Below are positions 25,743-34,428 of a DNA stretch of 64,000 nt, piece by piece. Under the pieces are notes generated by a model. That model did no database searches. It worked only from the letters and a program-made list of their open reading frames with translations, and was not told where the DNA came from. Positions within the stretch are counted from its first letter, which is position 1. Every line of letters starts with the position of its first letter. Both the position numbers and the translations under genes were made by a program. Source of the DNA: Nocardia sp. SYP-A9097 (GTDB taxonomy: Bacteria > Actinomycetota > Actinomycetes > Mycobacteriales > Mycobacteriaceae). Location: NCBI RefSeq assembly GCF_009649815.1, contig NZ_WJIC01000003.1:186001-250000 (forward strand), in the 5' to 3' direction.

Positions 25743-26531
25743 TCACTGTCCTTGCGGTGGCTGTTGATCGTCCTCGAGTGAGCCGAGCAGGATCAGCCCG
25801 CACCCCATGAGGGTCGCCAGTCGGTCGATGCGGCGAGTAATCGGGACCTGCCGATCTCGACGCTCGCCGGTAGCGAAGCCGCGGGTTACACGGAGGAGGA
25901 TTTCTTCGAGCTCGAACAGATTCGGTCGCGATATCTCGGTGTGACCTCGTGTGTCGGCACGTCTTCCGATGTGGCGTTGGATGGTGGTCCAGTCGGTGTG
26001 ACGGCGCGGAGCTCGCGGGTGGGACATGACCAGTTGGGTACCGGTGTGGGCGTCGCTGACGTAATGGTGGGTGTCGCCGTCGGCGCCGAATTCGCTGGGG
26101 GGCACGATGACTGAGTGCTCGAGCACAGTGCCGTTGAGGTATGCCTGGTCGAAGTCGTGCTGCGCGTGAAAGCACGGTGCCACGTAGTACACGTCGCCGA
26201 TCTGGGATTCGACTGCCAGGTCGCGTTCGAGTTCGAGCAGGCGCTGATGCTGGTGCTCACCGGTGTGGACAGCGAATCGATAGTGCGGAGTGCCGATCTG
26301 ATCCCAGGTGGGGGAGTGCGGATGGCGGCGACTGATGTAGGTGGGCCGTTTGAACTGGAGAAACAGTGCGTAGTCGACGGTGCCGATCTTGGCGTCCCAT
26401 CCGAGTTGCTCTTCGAGCACCAAAGATGGGAGTACCGGTGCACCGGCCGAGCGGTAGATCGCAGTCAGCGTGCTTTCGGCTTCGCGTACTGCCGCGTAGC
26501 CGAAGCTGAACTCCGAGAAGTCCGTGTCCAT
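25743..26531 (-). CDS. Uncharacterised conserved protein beside the vWA-phosphatase-kinase-helicase operon
   Basis: A 262-residue protein. The N-terminus (TDFSEFSFGYAAVREAESTL, LPSLVLEEQLGWDAKIGTVD, YALFLQFKRPTYISRR) belongs to an uncharacterised bacterial family whose members share F.FGYA, PSL.EE, LFLQFK and the later YYVAPCFH and VPPSEFG. The spacing of E, D and Q-x-K in EEQLGWDAKI...DYALFLQFK is reminiscent of a PD-(D/E)xK nuclease core, but I cannot prove that. It is transcribed away from the vWA operon across a 433-base gap and may belong to the same system. No signal peptide or membrane segment. Confidence 0.75.
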   Translation of the reverse strand: MDTDFSEFSFGYAAVREAESTLTAIYRSAGAPVLPSLVLEEQLGWDAKIGTVDYALFLQFKRPTYISRRHPHSPTWDQIGTPHYRFAVHTGEHQHQRLLELERDLAVESQIGDVYYVAPCFHAQHDFDQAYLNGTVLEHSVIVPPSEFGADGDTHHYVSDAHTGTQLVMSHPRAPRRHTDWTTIQRHIGRRADTRGHTEISRPNLFELEEILLRVTRGFATGERRDRQVPITRRIDRLATLMGCGLILLGSLEDDQQPPQGQ

Positions 26532-26964
26532 GATCGGTAATTCTCACCGATTGCCCACCCGGGCCATCAGTGAGTCCCAACTCGATTTCCTCACCCACAC
26601 AATGACATTGGTATCGGAGAACCGTCGCGACAATCTGACATACCGAAACCGCCAGTCCGCGAGAGAAATCCGTGAGCGGTCGCGAGCGGCACGGTGCGCG
26701 TGAAACTGCCCGGCACCAGCACCGGTCACCTCGATTGACCTGCGGCCCAACAGAGTTACGGCCTGTGCCGCCTCCTCGCCGGGTTGTCGCTGATCTGGCA
26801 CGGTCGGTCGCCGGTGCGGCACAGGATGTCTGTCGCCCGGGGCTGGTTGTTCGGAAGGGTAAGTACCTCAGCGTATTTCGTTGACCAACGGGGGAACGGC
26901 AACCGCGGACGCGGGTGGGGGTTCTGGCGTGGGTCGCCGAGTTGTCGTCACAGGATGGAGTGCC
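26532..26964. promoter_or_regulatory. Divergent promoter region between unknown gene and vWA operon
   Basis: No convincing gene lies in these 433 bases; a 92-codon minus-strand frame has unlikely composition. The region must hold the promoters of both divergent units. I cannot assign -10/-35 boxes or an operator with confidence. Confidence 0.4.
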
Positions 26965-27900
26965 ATGTATTCGGCGGAAATCAACCGTAAACAACCCGCG
27001 CTGTTGATGCTGCTGGTGGACCAGTCGTTTTCGATGTCCGAGCCCTCCGGACAGGGGCAGGGAACCAAGGCTCAGGCACTGGCATTGGCGGTGAACAATC
27101 TGCTGGGCAACGCGGTGTTGCTGTGTAGCCGTGGCGGAGAGAAAGTCTACAGCTATTTCGAGGTCGGCGTGGTCGGCTACGGGGCTCGGATCAGCCCGAT
27201 CCTGTTCGGCGCCGACGCCGAGCGACCGGTGTTGCCGGTCAAGGAATTGGCCGAGCATCCACGCCGCGTCGATTCGGTCACGCGGCGGGTACCCGACGGA
27301 GCCGGGGGCGTGGTGTCGGAGTCGCAGCAGATGCCGGTGTGGGTGGATCCGCTCGCTGATGGCGCGACGCCGATGGTGTCGGCGTTCACCCATGCCGAGC
27401 CGGTGATCGCGGCGTGGTGTGCCGCGCATCCTTCGAGTTTTCCGCCGATCGTGATCAATGTGACCGATGGCGCCAGTACGGATGGCAATCCGGGTGATGC
27501 GGCGGCTCGGATTCGTGGATTGTCCACTGACGACGGTGCGGTGCTGGTGTTCAATCTGCACTTGTCCGCGTTGGGTGGTCAGGCGGTGGCGTTTCCTGAC
27601 ACTGCGGAAGCGCTAACTGATCCGAACGCAAAAGTATTGTTCGAGGCTTCCAGTGTGCTGCCGCCGGCGTTGCTGGAAGCCGCTGCGGCACTGGGGTATC
27701 CGGTGACAGCAGGATCGCGGGGGTTCCTCTTCAACGCCGATGTCACGATGGTGATCGACTTCCTCGATATCGGCACGCGGGCGGTTACACCCACCGGTCT
27801 GAAGGATCTCGTCGAGGACACCGACGCCGTCGGCGCTGATGATGCCGAAATCGATAGCGCCGATGAGGAACCCGACGTCGACGACCAGCCCATGTTGTGA
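26965..27900 (+). CDS. TerY-like von Willebrand factor A domain protein
   Basis: A 311-residue cytoplasmic protein. The metal-ion-dependent adhesion site is complete: DQSFS near residue 18 in LMLLVDQSFSMSEP, the Thr in DGATPMVSAF near residue 132, and the Asp in INVTDGASTDGNPG near 167. The C-terminus is acidic (DAVGADDAEIDSADEEPDVD). vWA proteins of this kind (TerY) form conserved triads with a PP2C phosphatase and a kinase. ATG at 26965 follows AGGATGGAG; an upstream TTG is also open. It is the first gene of a four-gene operon and overlaps the next gene by four bases (GTGA). Confidence 0.9.
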   Translation: MYSAEINRKQPALLMLLVDQSFSMSEPSGQGQGTKAQALALAVNNLLGNAVLLCSRGGEKVYSYFEVGVVGYGARISPILFGADAERPVLPVKELAEHPRRVDSVTRRVPDGAGGVVSESQQMPVWVDPLADGATPMVSAFTHAEPVIAAWCAAHPSSFPPIVINVTDGASTDGNPGDAAARIRGLSTDDGAVLVFNLHLSALGGQAVAFPDTAEALTDPNAKVLFEASSVLPPALLEAAAALGYPVTAGSRGFLFNADVTMVIDFLDIGTRAVTPTGLKDLVEDTDAVGADDAEIDSADEEPDVDDQPML

Positions 27901-28643
27901 TCGATACCCGGGAAATCGCGTTGAGCACAACGGATACGAGGCCGCGAGTACCGGCCGCGCGGCTCGCGACCCGGCGCAAAGCGGGCCGTGAATCCGATGA
28001 GAACGACGACCGCGCGATCGTCGGGTCGCGACCGCGCTTCGCGCTCGCCGACGGCGCGTTCACCACCGCTCGGCCCGAAGTGTGGGCCGAGATTTTGGCG
28101 TGGGCGTTTGTCGTGGACGGTTTGGACGTGCTGGATCTGGATGTTCTGGAAGAACTACGTGCGGATTGGGCGCGACGAGTACATGATGAGCAGCTGCCCT
28201 GGTACGCGCTGGCGAAACTGCAATCCGGGGGAGCGGCGGCATTCGTCGGAGTCGATGTCGATGTGGTCGGTCATCGATATCAGGTCGTCGCTGTCGGTGA
28301 TTCGTGTCTTCTGCATCTCCGTGCCGGGCGCGTGATCGCGGCGGGCCCACTGGACCATCCCAGCCAATTCGGCAGCAGGCCGCCGCTGATCTCCACTCGC
28401 GCTGGTGATCGATCCCATGGGGATTCGATCTGGGCTGCCGAGAAGCCATACCTGAGCGGGGATCAACTGGTGCTCGCCTCTGACGCGGCGGCCAAATTCC
28501 TGCTGAAGCGCCACCATTCCGGAGAACTGCTCGACTTGTCCGCGGTGCCTTGGAACGACTGTGACTTTCGCGTGTGGGTGACCGCGGCGCGTCAGGAAGG
28601 GATGGACAACGACGACACCACTATCTGCCTGGTTGAACCATGA
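27897..28643 (+). CDS. PP2C-type protein phosphatase
   Basis: A 248-residue phosphatase. Metal-binding and structural motifs are in order: SDENDDRAIV near residue 37, FALADGAF, AVGDSCLLHLRAG, QLVLASDAAAKFLL and DNDDTTICL near the C-terminus. The glycine pair after the second aspartate (DGMGG in canonical PP2C) is replaced by DGAFTT, a divergence shared with short bacterial PP2C-like proteins. It should remove phosphate from Ser/Thr on partners of the adjacent kinase. GTG at 27897 overlaps the vWA stop, and its own stop overlaps the kinase ATG (ATGA), so translation is coupled. Confidence 0.88.
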   Translation: MIDTREIALSTTDTRPRVPAARLATRRKAGRESDENDDRAIVGSRPRFALADGAFTTARPEVWAEILAWAFVVDGLDVLDLDVLEELRADWARRVHDEQLPWYALAKLQSGGAAAFVGVDVDVVGHRYQVVAVGDSCLLHLRAGRVIAAGPLDHPSQFGSRPPLISTRAGDRSHGDSIWAAEKPYLSGDQLVLASDAAAKFLLKRHHSGELLDLSAVPWNDCDFRVWVTAARQEGMDNDDTTICLVEP

Positions 28644-30565
28644 GATTGCCCAGTCTGTTGGATTATCAACGCGCAGTGCAGAATCCCGGCACCGCGTTTC
28701 GCAATGTCGGTGTATTACGTGCCGGCAGAACGGTGTTGAACGCGCAAGGTATGCCGTCGGTCGCGTCCGGTGGATTCGCCGCGACGTTCGCCGTCCAGGC
28801 GGCCGATCGTGATCTGTATGCGGTGCGCTGCTTTCACAAGCAAGGCCAGAGCGAGCGCCAACTGCGGGAACGATACGAACATATCCATCGGTTCATCACG
28901 GCGCACCCGGAGCTGACCTTCCTGATCGATGCCGTGTATCAGGATGACGGGATCGTTGTCGGCGGCAACGGGTATCCGATGGTGCGGATGCGTTGGGCCG
29001 CAGGCGAAATGCTGGGTGTGTGGGTCGAGGACTGGATCGAGGACGCGCACCGTGACCGTGCCGCGATCGAGAAGGTGCGGACCGGGATCGGTGCCGCGGT
29101 CGCCGCATTGCGCCGCGCCGGTGCTGCGCACGGCGACCTTCAGCACGGCAATATTGTTGTCGGCCAGGATCTTTCGATCTCCCTGATCGATTACGACGGC
29201 ATGTATCTCAACGCGTTCGAGTCCATGACATTGCGGGCGATCGAGCAGGGACATCGCAACTATCAGCATCCCGGTCGTGGGGAACGCTTCGATTTGAGCG
29301 CCGATGCGTTCGCGTCCGCGGTTATCGATGTATCGCTCCGTGCACTGGGTCAACGACCCGCGCTCTGGGAGGATTTCGGCGGAACCGGCGAGAATCTGAT
29401 CTTCTCCGCACGTGATTTCGTCGATCCGGACAACTCGCCGGTGTTCGCGGCGCTGGCCCGCATGCCCGCTGTCGCTGATGCCGCGCGGCGCCTGAGTATG
29501 GCGTGTCGAACCGACTACGACTTTGTCGAGCGCGTGTTGGTCGGCGGCACGATGGCCGTGCCGACAGCGGGCGGGTTCGCACTTGCCGCAGGGGAAGTCA
29601 TCGACGCCCGGAACCGTGAGGAGCTACTCGCCCGCGCGGGTGACACGGTGACCGTGTACGGCAGGATCAGATTCGCGACCATGACGATCGGGCGCTCGGG
29701 CCGTGATATCGCGCTGATCAACTTCGGTGAGTGGCCCAAAGGCGATTTCACGATCGTCGCCTACGACGATATCGCTCGAAAACTCTTCGCGGACTATGGA
29801 AAAGCCTTGCCCGAGGGAAAGCGTCGACTATCGGCGTTGCACGGTTGGCAGGTCGCGATCACCGGCACCGTCGTGATCTACGTCAACCGGGGAACGTCTG
29901 TTCCGCAGATCGAGCTTGTGCGTGCCGGCCTGCTACGTCAGTCCACTGACGAGCAGATCGCCGCACTGATCACCCCACCGTCCGCGGGCCCGCCTGCGGG
30001 ACAACGTCCGCCGACGCCGCCACGCGCGGTCGTGAACAAGTCGACATTTCCGCCCGCGTCCCCCGCGACACTGCCTAAACCCGTTCCGCCACAGCATGAT
30101 CGTTCGGCCGTTCAGGCTCAGCGGCAGGCTCGGCTCAGTGAGATGTATCGAGACTTTCCCGTTTCTCCGCCCGCCGTGCAGGCACAGACTCCTCCAGCCA
30201 CATCGCCACCCCGGGCCGTACCGCCACGCCAAGCTCCGACTACGAACTCGGATTTTTCGTCACCGTACCGTCCGTACGGAATCGCCGTGCCGCGGAATCC
30301 GACGCCCGCGTCACCGCCCCCATCGTCTCGGTTGTCCCACGGTGCGCCGCGTTCGGCTCCGGGACCCGCTCCCTACTCCAGCTCGCAGCCGAAGTCCTCC
30401 CCGACACCGATCCTCAAACCCTCGCACCCGGTTCAAACCCCGCCGCTGCGTCGCGACCCCTGGGGCGACGTGCCCCCGCGCGGGCGGGTGCCGTGGTGGT
30501 CGCTGCTGGCGATCGCCACCCTGGTGATCGTGCTGCTGGCAGTGGTGGGAGTGTGGCTGCATTGA
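28640..30565 (+). CDS. Divergent protein kinase with Pro-rich linker and C-terminal membrane anchor
   Basis: A 641-residue protein. The kinase core has the ATP lysine region LYAVRCFHK near residue 63, the catalytic loop AHGDLQHGNIVV near 164-171 and the metal-binding LIDYDG near 183. HGD replaces HRD as in aminoglycoside-kinase-like folds, but Asp, Asn and the second Asp are all kept, so activity is expected. A beta-rich region follows (residues 310-440), then about 170 residues of Pro/Ser/Ala-rich linker, and a terminal hydrophobic helix (WSLLAIATLVIVLLAVVGVW) with the kinase on the cytoplasmic side. It is the third gene of the operon. Confidence 0.88.
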   Translation: MRLPSLLDYQRAVQNPGTAFRNVGVLRAGRTVLNAQGMPSVASGGFAATFAVQAADRDLYAVRCFHKQGQSERQLRERYEHIHRFITAHPELTFLIDAVYQDDGIVVGGNGYPMVRMRWAAGEMLGVWVEDWIEDAHRDRAAIEKVRTGIGAAVAALRRAGAAHGDLQHGNIVVGQDLSISLIDYDGMYLNAFESMTLRAIEQGHRNYQHPGRGERFDLSADAFASAVIDVSLRALGQRPALWEDFGGTGENLIFSARDFVDPDNSPVFAALARMPAVADAARRLSMACRTDYDFVERVLVGGTMAVPTAGGFALAAGEVIDARNREELLARAGDTVTVYGRIRFATMTIGRSGRDIALINFGEWPKGDFTIVAYDDIARKLFADYGKALPEGKRRLSALHGWQVAITGTVVIYVNRGTSVPQIELVRAGLLRQSTDEQIAALITPPSAGPPAGQRPPTPPRAVVNKSTFPPASPATLPKPVPPQHDRSAVQAQRQARLSEMYRDFPVSPPAVQAQTPPATSPPRAVPPRQAPTTNSDFSSPYRPYGIAVPRNPTPASPPPSSRLSHGAPRSAPGPAPYSSSQPKSSPTPILKPSHPVQTPPLRRDPWGDVPPRGRVPWWSLLAIATLVIVLLAVVGVWLH

Positions 30566-33357
30566 TCGACCCCCGTCGCATCGCTGTGCTGGTGTCCGCC
30601 CGCGACGGACAATCCGTCGAGAACAAGACCTCGCGAATCACCGAGTACCGAGTCGAAGGGCGCTGGGTCTATTTGCGATTCGGTGACGGCAGTCCATATC
30701 AGTACAACAGTGGCCGGGTACACATCGCCGCGGATCCGCGCCAGATGCCCCTGGACGCGCATTCCGCGATCCTGGTCGATGGCGCGGTATGCGACAGTGC
30801 CGGTGGCGCTTACTATTTCGATACCCCGGACGGCGGCTGGTGGCACCTGTTCACCCGTGAACGGCGCTGGCAAGCGTGCCATGCCAGTCGAGTCGAGATC
30901 GTCGGAAACGGCGCGGCCGAACCGAGAGCCGCTGCCGTACTGAAGTATTGGCGAGAGGTAGGGGCGCTGCTGTCCAGCGAAAGTTTCTTGCTGAGTGAGG
31001 CGCTGGATCAGCTGAGTTTCGTTCACCCCGAGAGCGTGCTGCACCGCTATCTCACTGCCGAGCCCATCGGGGCCCGGTCCGAGGTACCCGCGCCACGGAT
31101 CTATCCCTTCGAAACCAATCTCAGCCAGCGCGAGGCCATTGAGCATGCGTTGCGTTTCCCGATCTCGGCGATCGACGGCCCGCCGGGCACCGGCAAGACC
31201 CAGACTATCCTCAATCTGATCGCCAACATCCTGCTCGACGAATCGAAGACGGTCGCGGTCGTGTCATCCAACAATGGCGCTGTCGACAATGTGCGCGGAA
31301 AACTCGATGACGTCGGGATTGGCTATGTGGTGGCCAATCTGGGAAACGCGGATAGGCGAACACAGTTCCTCACCGCACGATCGCAGTCGACGCGTAACCA
31401 TCTCATCGATCAACTCCTGGCAGACATCGGACCTGCTGTGGCCTCCGCCAAACAGATGGCCGCTCTGGACGATCGGCTACGGAGGCTGCAAGCCACCGAA
31501 CGACAACTCGCGCAGCGCCGATCCGAACACCATGCCTACCAGCTCGAGCGCGAACACTTCATGGCCCATTTCGATCGGCAGTCGCTGCCCGATCCCGGGC
31601 TGTTGCCGGTGTGGCGATGGGACGCGGACCGCATTCTCGGCTATATCGCCGACACCGATCCCGAGATGGCCCGCACGGGTGCACTGGTCGAGGTGGTGGA
31701 TCGAATCACACATTGGATGCGATACCGCTCGATGCGCGCGGTCGACGCCGCCGACGTCGAGGTGGTGTTGCGGCTGCAACGCCTCTACTTCGACAAGAAG
31801 ATCGCCGAACTCGAGCAGGAACTTGCCCGACTCGAAAAGTCCTTGCAGACAGCACAATTCGATCAACTGCTCGATCGGCATCGCGAACAGTCGCGGTATT
31901 GGCTCTTGGACCGCTTGCGCCACAGGTACACCGATCATCGCCCGGGCGTTTACGACAAGCACTACCTGAATGACTGGAACCGATTCAGCCGCGACTATCC
32001 GGTCGTCCTGAGTACCTGCCATTCGCTTCAGCGCAGTATCGGCGTCGGACGTATGATCGACTACCTCATCATCGACGAAGCCTCACAGGTCACCCTCCTC
32101 GAGGCTGCCGCGGTACTCGCGTGCACCAGAAATGTTGTCATCGTCGGAGATCTCCAGCAACTGGCGCACATCGCGGGCCTGGACCAGGGCGCCGGTCCCC
32201 GCGCGCCCTATCCCGAATACGACTACGAACGGCACAGCATCCTGTCCTCAGTGGGCGACAGGTACGGAAAGACATTGCCGCGCACCATATTGCGCGAGCA
32301 CTACCGCTGCGACCCTGACATCATCGGATTCTGCAATCAGAAATACTACGACGACACTCTGATCACCTTCACAACTCGCACACCGGGATGGCAGTCGATG
32401 GTCGTGGCGCGAACGGAGCCGGGCAACCACATGCGTCGACACAGAGTCGGGAGCCGTTCGAACCAACGCGAAGTCGATGTCATCGAACGTGAGGTACTGC
32501 GGCGGTACTGCGGGGGGTTCGCCGCCGAAGATATCGGTGTCACCACCCCGTACCGCAAACAGGTCTCCAAGGTCACCGACGCACTCATCGATGCGGTCGA
32601 GGCCGACACCATCCACCGCTTCCAGGGTCGGGAGAAAGACGTGATCGTCATGACGACGGTCCTGGACGAAACCTCCGACGAGAACGACCGCTTCGGGCTC
32701 GGGTTCCTCGATGATCCCCACATGGTCAATGTCGCTGTCTCGCGGGCGAAGAAGCGGTTCGTCCTGGTGACGAACAATGAAATGCTGCCTCGCAGTACTA
32801 ATCTGCGGGATCTGATCGGCTACATCGGCTATCGCAATCCGGGCAGCGGAGTGTTCGACAGCTCGATCGTCTCGGTATTCGACCTGCTCTACCGGGACTA
32901 TGCCGCTCGCTTGCGTCCTCTGGCAGCACGCGTGCGCCGCCGATCGGATTACCTCTCAGAGGACATCATCGCCACCGTCCTCGATGACCTACTGCAGGAA
33001 TCGAACTATCGCGGCTTGGCCGTCCAGCCGCAGGTGTACCTGCGAAACATGCTGCCCGACATAGACAAGCTCACCCCCGCAGAAGCGCGGTTGGTGCGCA
33101 ACAAGGCCTCGGTCGACTTCGTCGTATTCAACCGTGTCACCAAGCAACGCACCTGCGCGATCGAAGTCGACGGGTTCGAATACCATGAGAACAACCCCGA
33201 ACAGCTGGCTCGCGACCGGTTGAAGAACAGCATCTGCGCCAAATACCGCATCCCCTTACTCCGCCTGCCCACTACCGGCAGCGAGGAGATCCCACGAATC
33301 CGAAACGCCCTTGACGGACTGTTGGGCACCGCGGTGCCTCCTGCTGGCTCACCGTAG
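30553..33357 (+). CDS. SF1 (UPF1/Dna2-like) helicase with C-terminal DUF2726-like nuclease domain
   Basis: About 934 residues. The N-terminal 200 residues are a beta-rich unknown region. The helicase has Walker A GPPGTGKT near residue 208, Ia AVVSSNNGAVDN, II LIIDEASQ near 506, III VGDLQQLAHI, IV LREHYRCDP, V TPYRKQVSK and VI AVSRAKKRF, with a coiled insertion between Ia and II. The C-terminus (about 800-934) has KASVDFVVFNRV, CAIEVDGFEYHE and RDRLKNSICAKYRIPLLRLP, the pattern of DUF2726/restriction-endonuclease-like nucleases (D, E-x-D, Q/R). GTG at 30553 or TTG at 30562 starts it, overlapping the kinase stop. Predicted to unwind and cut nucleic acid under control of the upstream triad. Confidence 0.88.
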   Translation: MAALIDPRRIAVLVSARDGQSVENKTSRITEYRVEGRWVYLRFGDGSPYQYNSGRVHIAADPRQMPLDAHSAILVDGAVCDSAGGAYYFDTPDGGWWHLFTRERRWQACHASRVEIVGNGAAEPRAAAVLKYWREVGALLSSESFLLSEALDQLSFVHPESVLHRYLTAEPIGARSEVPAPRIYPFETNLSQREAIEHALRFPISAIDGPPGTGKTQTILNLIANILLDESKTVAVVSSNNGAVDNVRGKLDDVGIGYVVANLGNADRRTQFLTARSQSTRNHLIDQLLADIGPAVASAKQMAALDDRLRRLQATERQLAQRRSEHHAYQLEREHFMAHFDRQSLPDPGLLPVWRWDADRILGYIADTDPEMARTGALVEVVDRITHWMRYRSMRAVDAADVEVVLRLQRLYFDKKIAELEQELARLEKSLQTAQFDQLLDRHREQSRYWLLDRLRHRYTDHRPGVYDKHYLNDWNRFSRDYPVVLSTCHSLQRSIGVGRMIDYLIIDEASQVTLLEAAAVLACTRNVVIVGDLQQLAHIAGLDQGAGPRAPYPEYDYERHSILSSVGDRYGKTLPRTILREHYRCDPDIIGFCNQKYYDDTLITFTTRTPGWQSMVVARTEPGNHMRRHRVGSRSNQREVDVIEREVLRRYCGGFAAEDIGVTTPYRKQVSKVTDALIDAVEADTIHRFQGREKDVIVMTTVLDETSDENDRFGLGFLDDPHMVNVAVSRAKKRFVLVTNNEMLPRSTNLRDLIGYIGYRNPGSGVFDSSIVSVFDLLYRDYAARLRPLAARVRRRSDYLSEDIIATVLDDLLQESNYRGLAVQPQVYLRNMLPDIDKLTPAEARLVRNKASVDFVVFNRVTKQRTCAIEVDGFEYHENNPEQLARDRLKNSICAKYRIPLLRLPTTGSEEIPRIRNALDGLLGTAVPPAGSP

Positions 33358-33472
33358 ATGCCACACCGCCCGCGCCGCCACCGAACCTCTTGTGCGAGAG
33401 CTCGGCGGGGTCGAAGGCGAGCAGGTGTCGTGACCGCGTGTTGTTGGTTACGTCTTCACAAGCGCAGGCAGC

Positions 33473-33616
33473 TCAACTGTCGCGCCGCCCGGTGGGAGTC
33501 GGCAGGGGAGGCAGCGGACGACCAAGGGCTTCTTCTGCCTGGCGGCGGCGCTTCTCGAGCTGCTCAGGGGTGAGTTTGACACGGATGGGTCGCCACGGCT
33601 CGTTCAATGCGCTCAT
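33473..33616 (-). CDS. 47-codon charged protein downstream of ADP-ribosyltransferase gene
   Basis: A short gene, MSALNEPWRPIRVKLTPEQL then EKRRRQAEEALGRPLPPLP, with an ATG overlapping the toxin-like gene stop by four bases (33613-33616). GGAGGGTG lies five bases upstream. It is charged and probably helical, with no signal peptide. The order toxin then small gene suggests an immunity or antitoxin-like partner, but sequence gives no family. Confidence 0.6.
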   Translation of the reverse strand: MSALNEPWRPIRVKLTPEQLEKRRRQAEEALGRPLPPLPTPTGRRDS

Positions 33617-34416
33617 GATTCACCCTCCAACACGATTGCTTGGATTCGCCACATATTACGCGCTTCGTCACGGACTACACCAACAGGCAACGTTGTACGG
33701 GCGTCGATGATAAGTACCTCCCGTTCATAGGGAACCTCGGCGATTTCCCCCAACCGCAGCGCGGGTGTGCCTCTGGGCACGATCATGTCAACGATCACTG
33801 GGTTGGCCGCGCGGATGCCTGTCGGGGGTGGAGTTGCCAGCCCACTCGTCGACAGAAAGGCTGGCTCGACAAATTCCTCGCCGAGGATTGCATGTACGGA
33901 CGCGTCGTCGGTGATGTCGAAGAACGCCGCGTCCACTATCCGGCTGACTCGAACCGCATGGTCGATCGGGTACCTGCGCAGCCCGGATCGGATAAGCGCG
34001 ATCCGGCGCGCCAGCGGGGGCGTCATCGTGATCTCGCCCCGCATCGCGCGATTGACGTCCCGGTAGGCGTCGCCCGAGTACGCGCTGATCACCTCGCGCT
34101 CCTGAGAGGTCAGCAAATCCAAGTTCTGCCCAGCCAAAGCTGTATAAGCCAACGGAGTCTCGTTGAATCTGGGGTCGCCTGTCACCTCGAGGATTGTTCC
34201 GCATCGTCCGGCTATCACCATCCTGAACTGGGATCCGCCCGAACCCGGGACGCACACCGCCACCGGCCAGCGGTTCGGCCGACACATGAGCCGCCGAACC
34301 AGGCCATTGTCATGGCCGCGCGGGTGAATCTCGAAATGACATGTCAGGTCGGCCGGGCGCAGAGAACGGCGGCGAACCACTCGGCTACGTCGGGGCGCGA
34401 GCAGTCGATGACCCAA
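33613..34416 (-). CDS. ADP-ribosyltransferase exoenzyme-like toxin, 5' end uncertain
   Basis: About 267 residues. The C-terminal 190 match the ADP-ribosyltransferase (VIP2/C3-type) fold: VISAYSGDAYRDVNRAMRGE, a beta strand with Arg (VRVSRIVDAAFF), the STS motif in PAFLSTSGLA and the glutamates in EVPYEREVLIIDA (ExE of R-S-E transferases). It should transfer ADP-ribose from NAD to a target protein. The first 80 residues are Arg-rich and unconserved. The TTG start at 34416 is 13 bases from the end of the ISL3-type element (34429), so the original 5' end was probably removed by the insertion. Last gene but one on this strand, coupled to a 47-codon gene. Confidence 0.75.
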   Translation of the reverse strand: MGHRLLAPRRSRVVRRRSLRPADLTCHFEIHPRGHDNGLVRRLMCRPNRWPVAVCVPGSGGSQFRMVIAGRCGTILEVTGDPRFNETPLAYTALAGQNLDLLTSQEREVISAYSGDAYRDVNRAMRGEITMTPPLARRIALIRSGLRRYPIDHAVRVSRIVDAAFFDITDDASVHAILGEEFVEPAFLSTSGLATPPPTGIRAANPVIVDMIVPRGTPALRLGEIAEVPYEREVLIIDARTTLPVGVVRDEARNMWRIQAIVLEGES

Positions 34417-34428
34417 TTCAGGCCGGTC

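Noticed and set aside
26544..26822. 92-codon minus-strand gene in the divergent gap
   Set aside because: Arg/Ser-rich composition and no ribosome site; probably a shadow in noncoding DNA.
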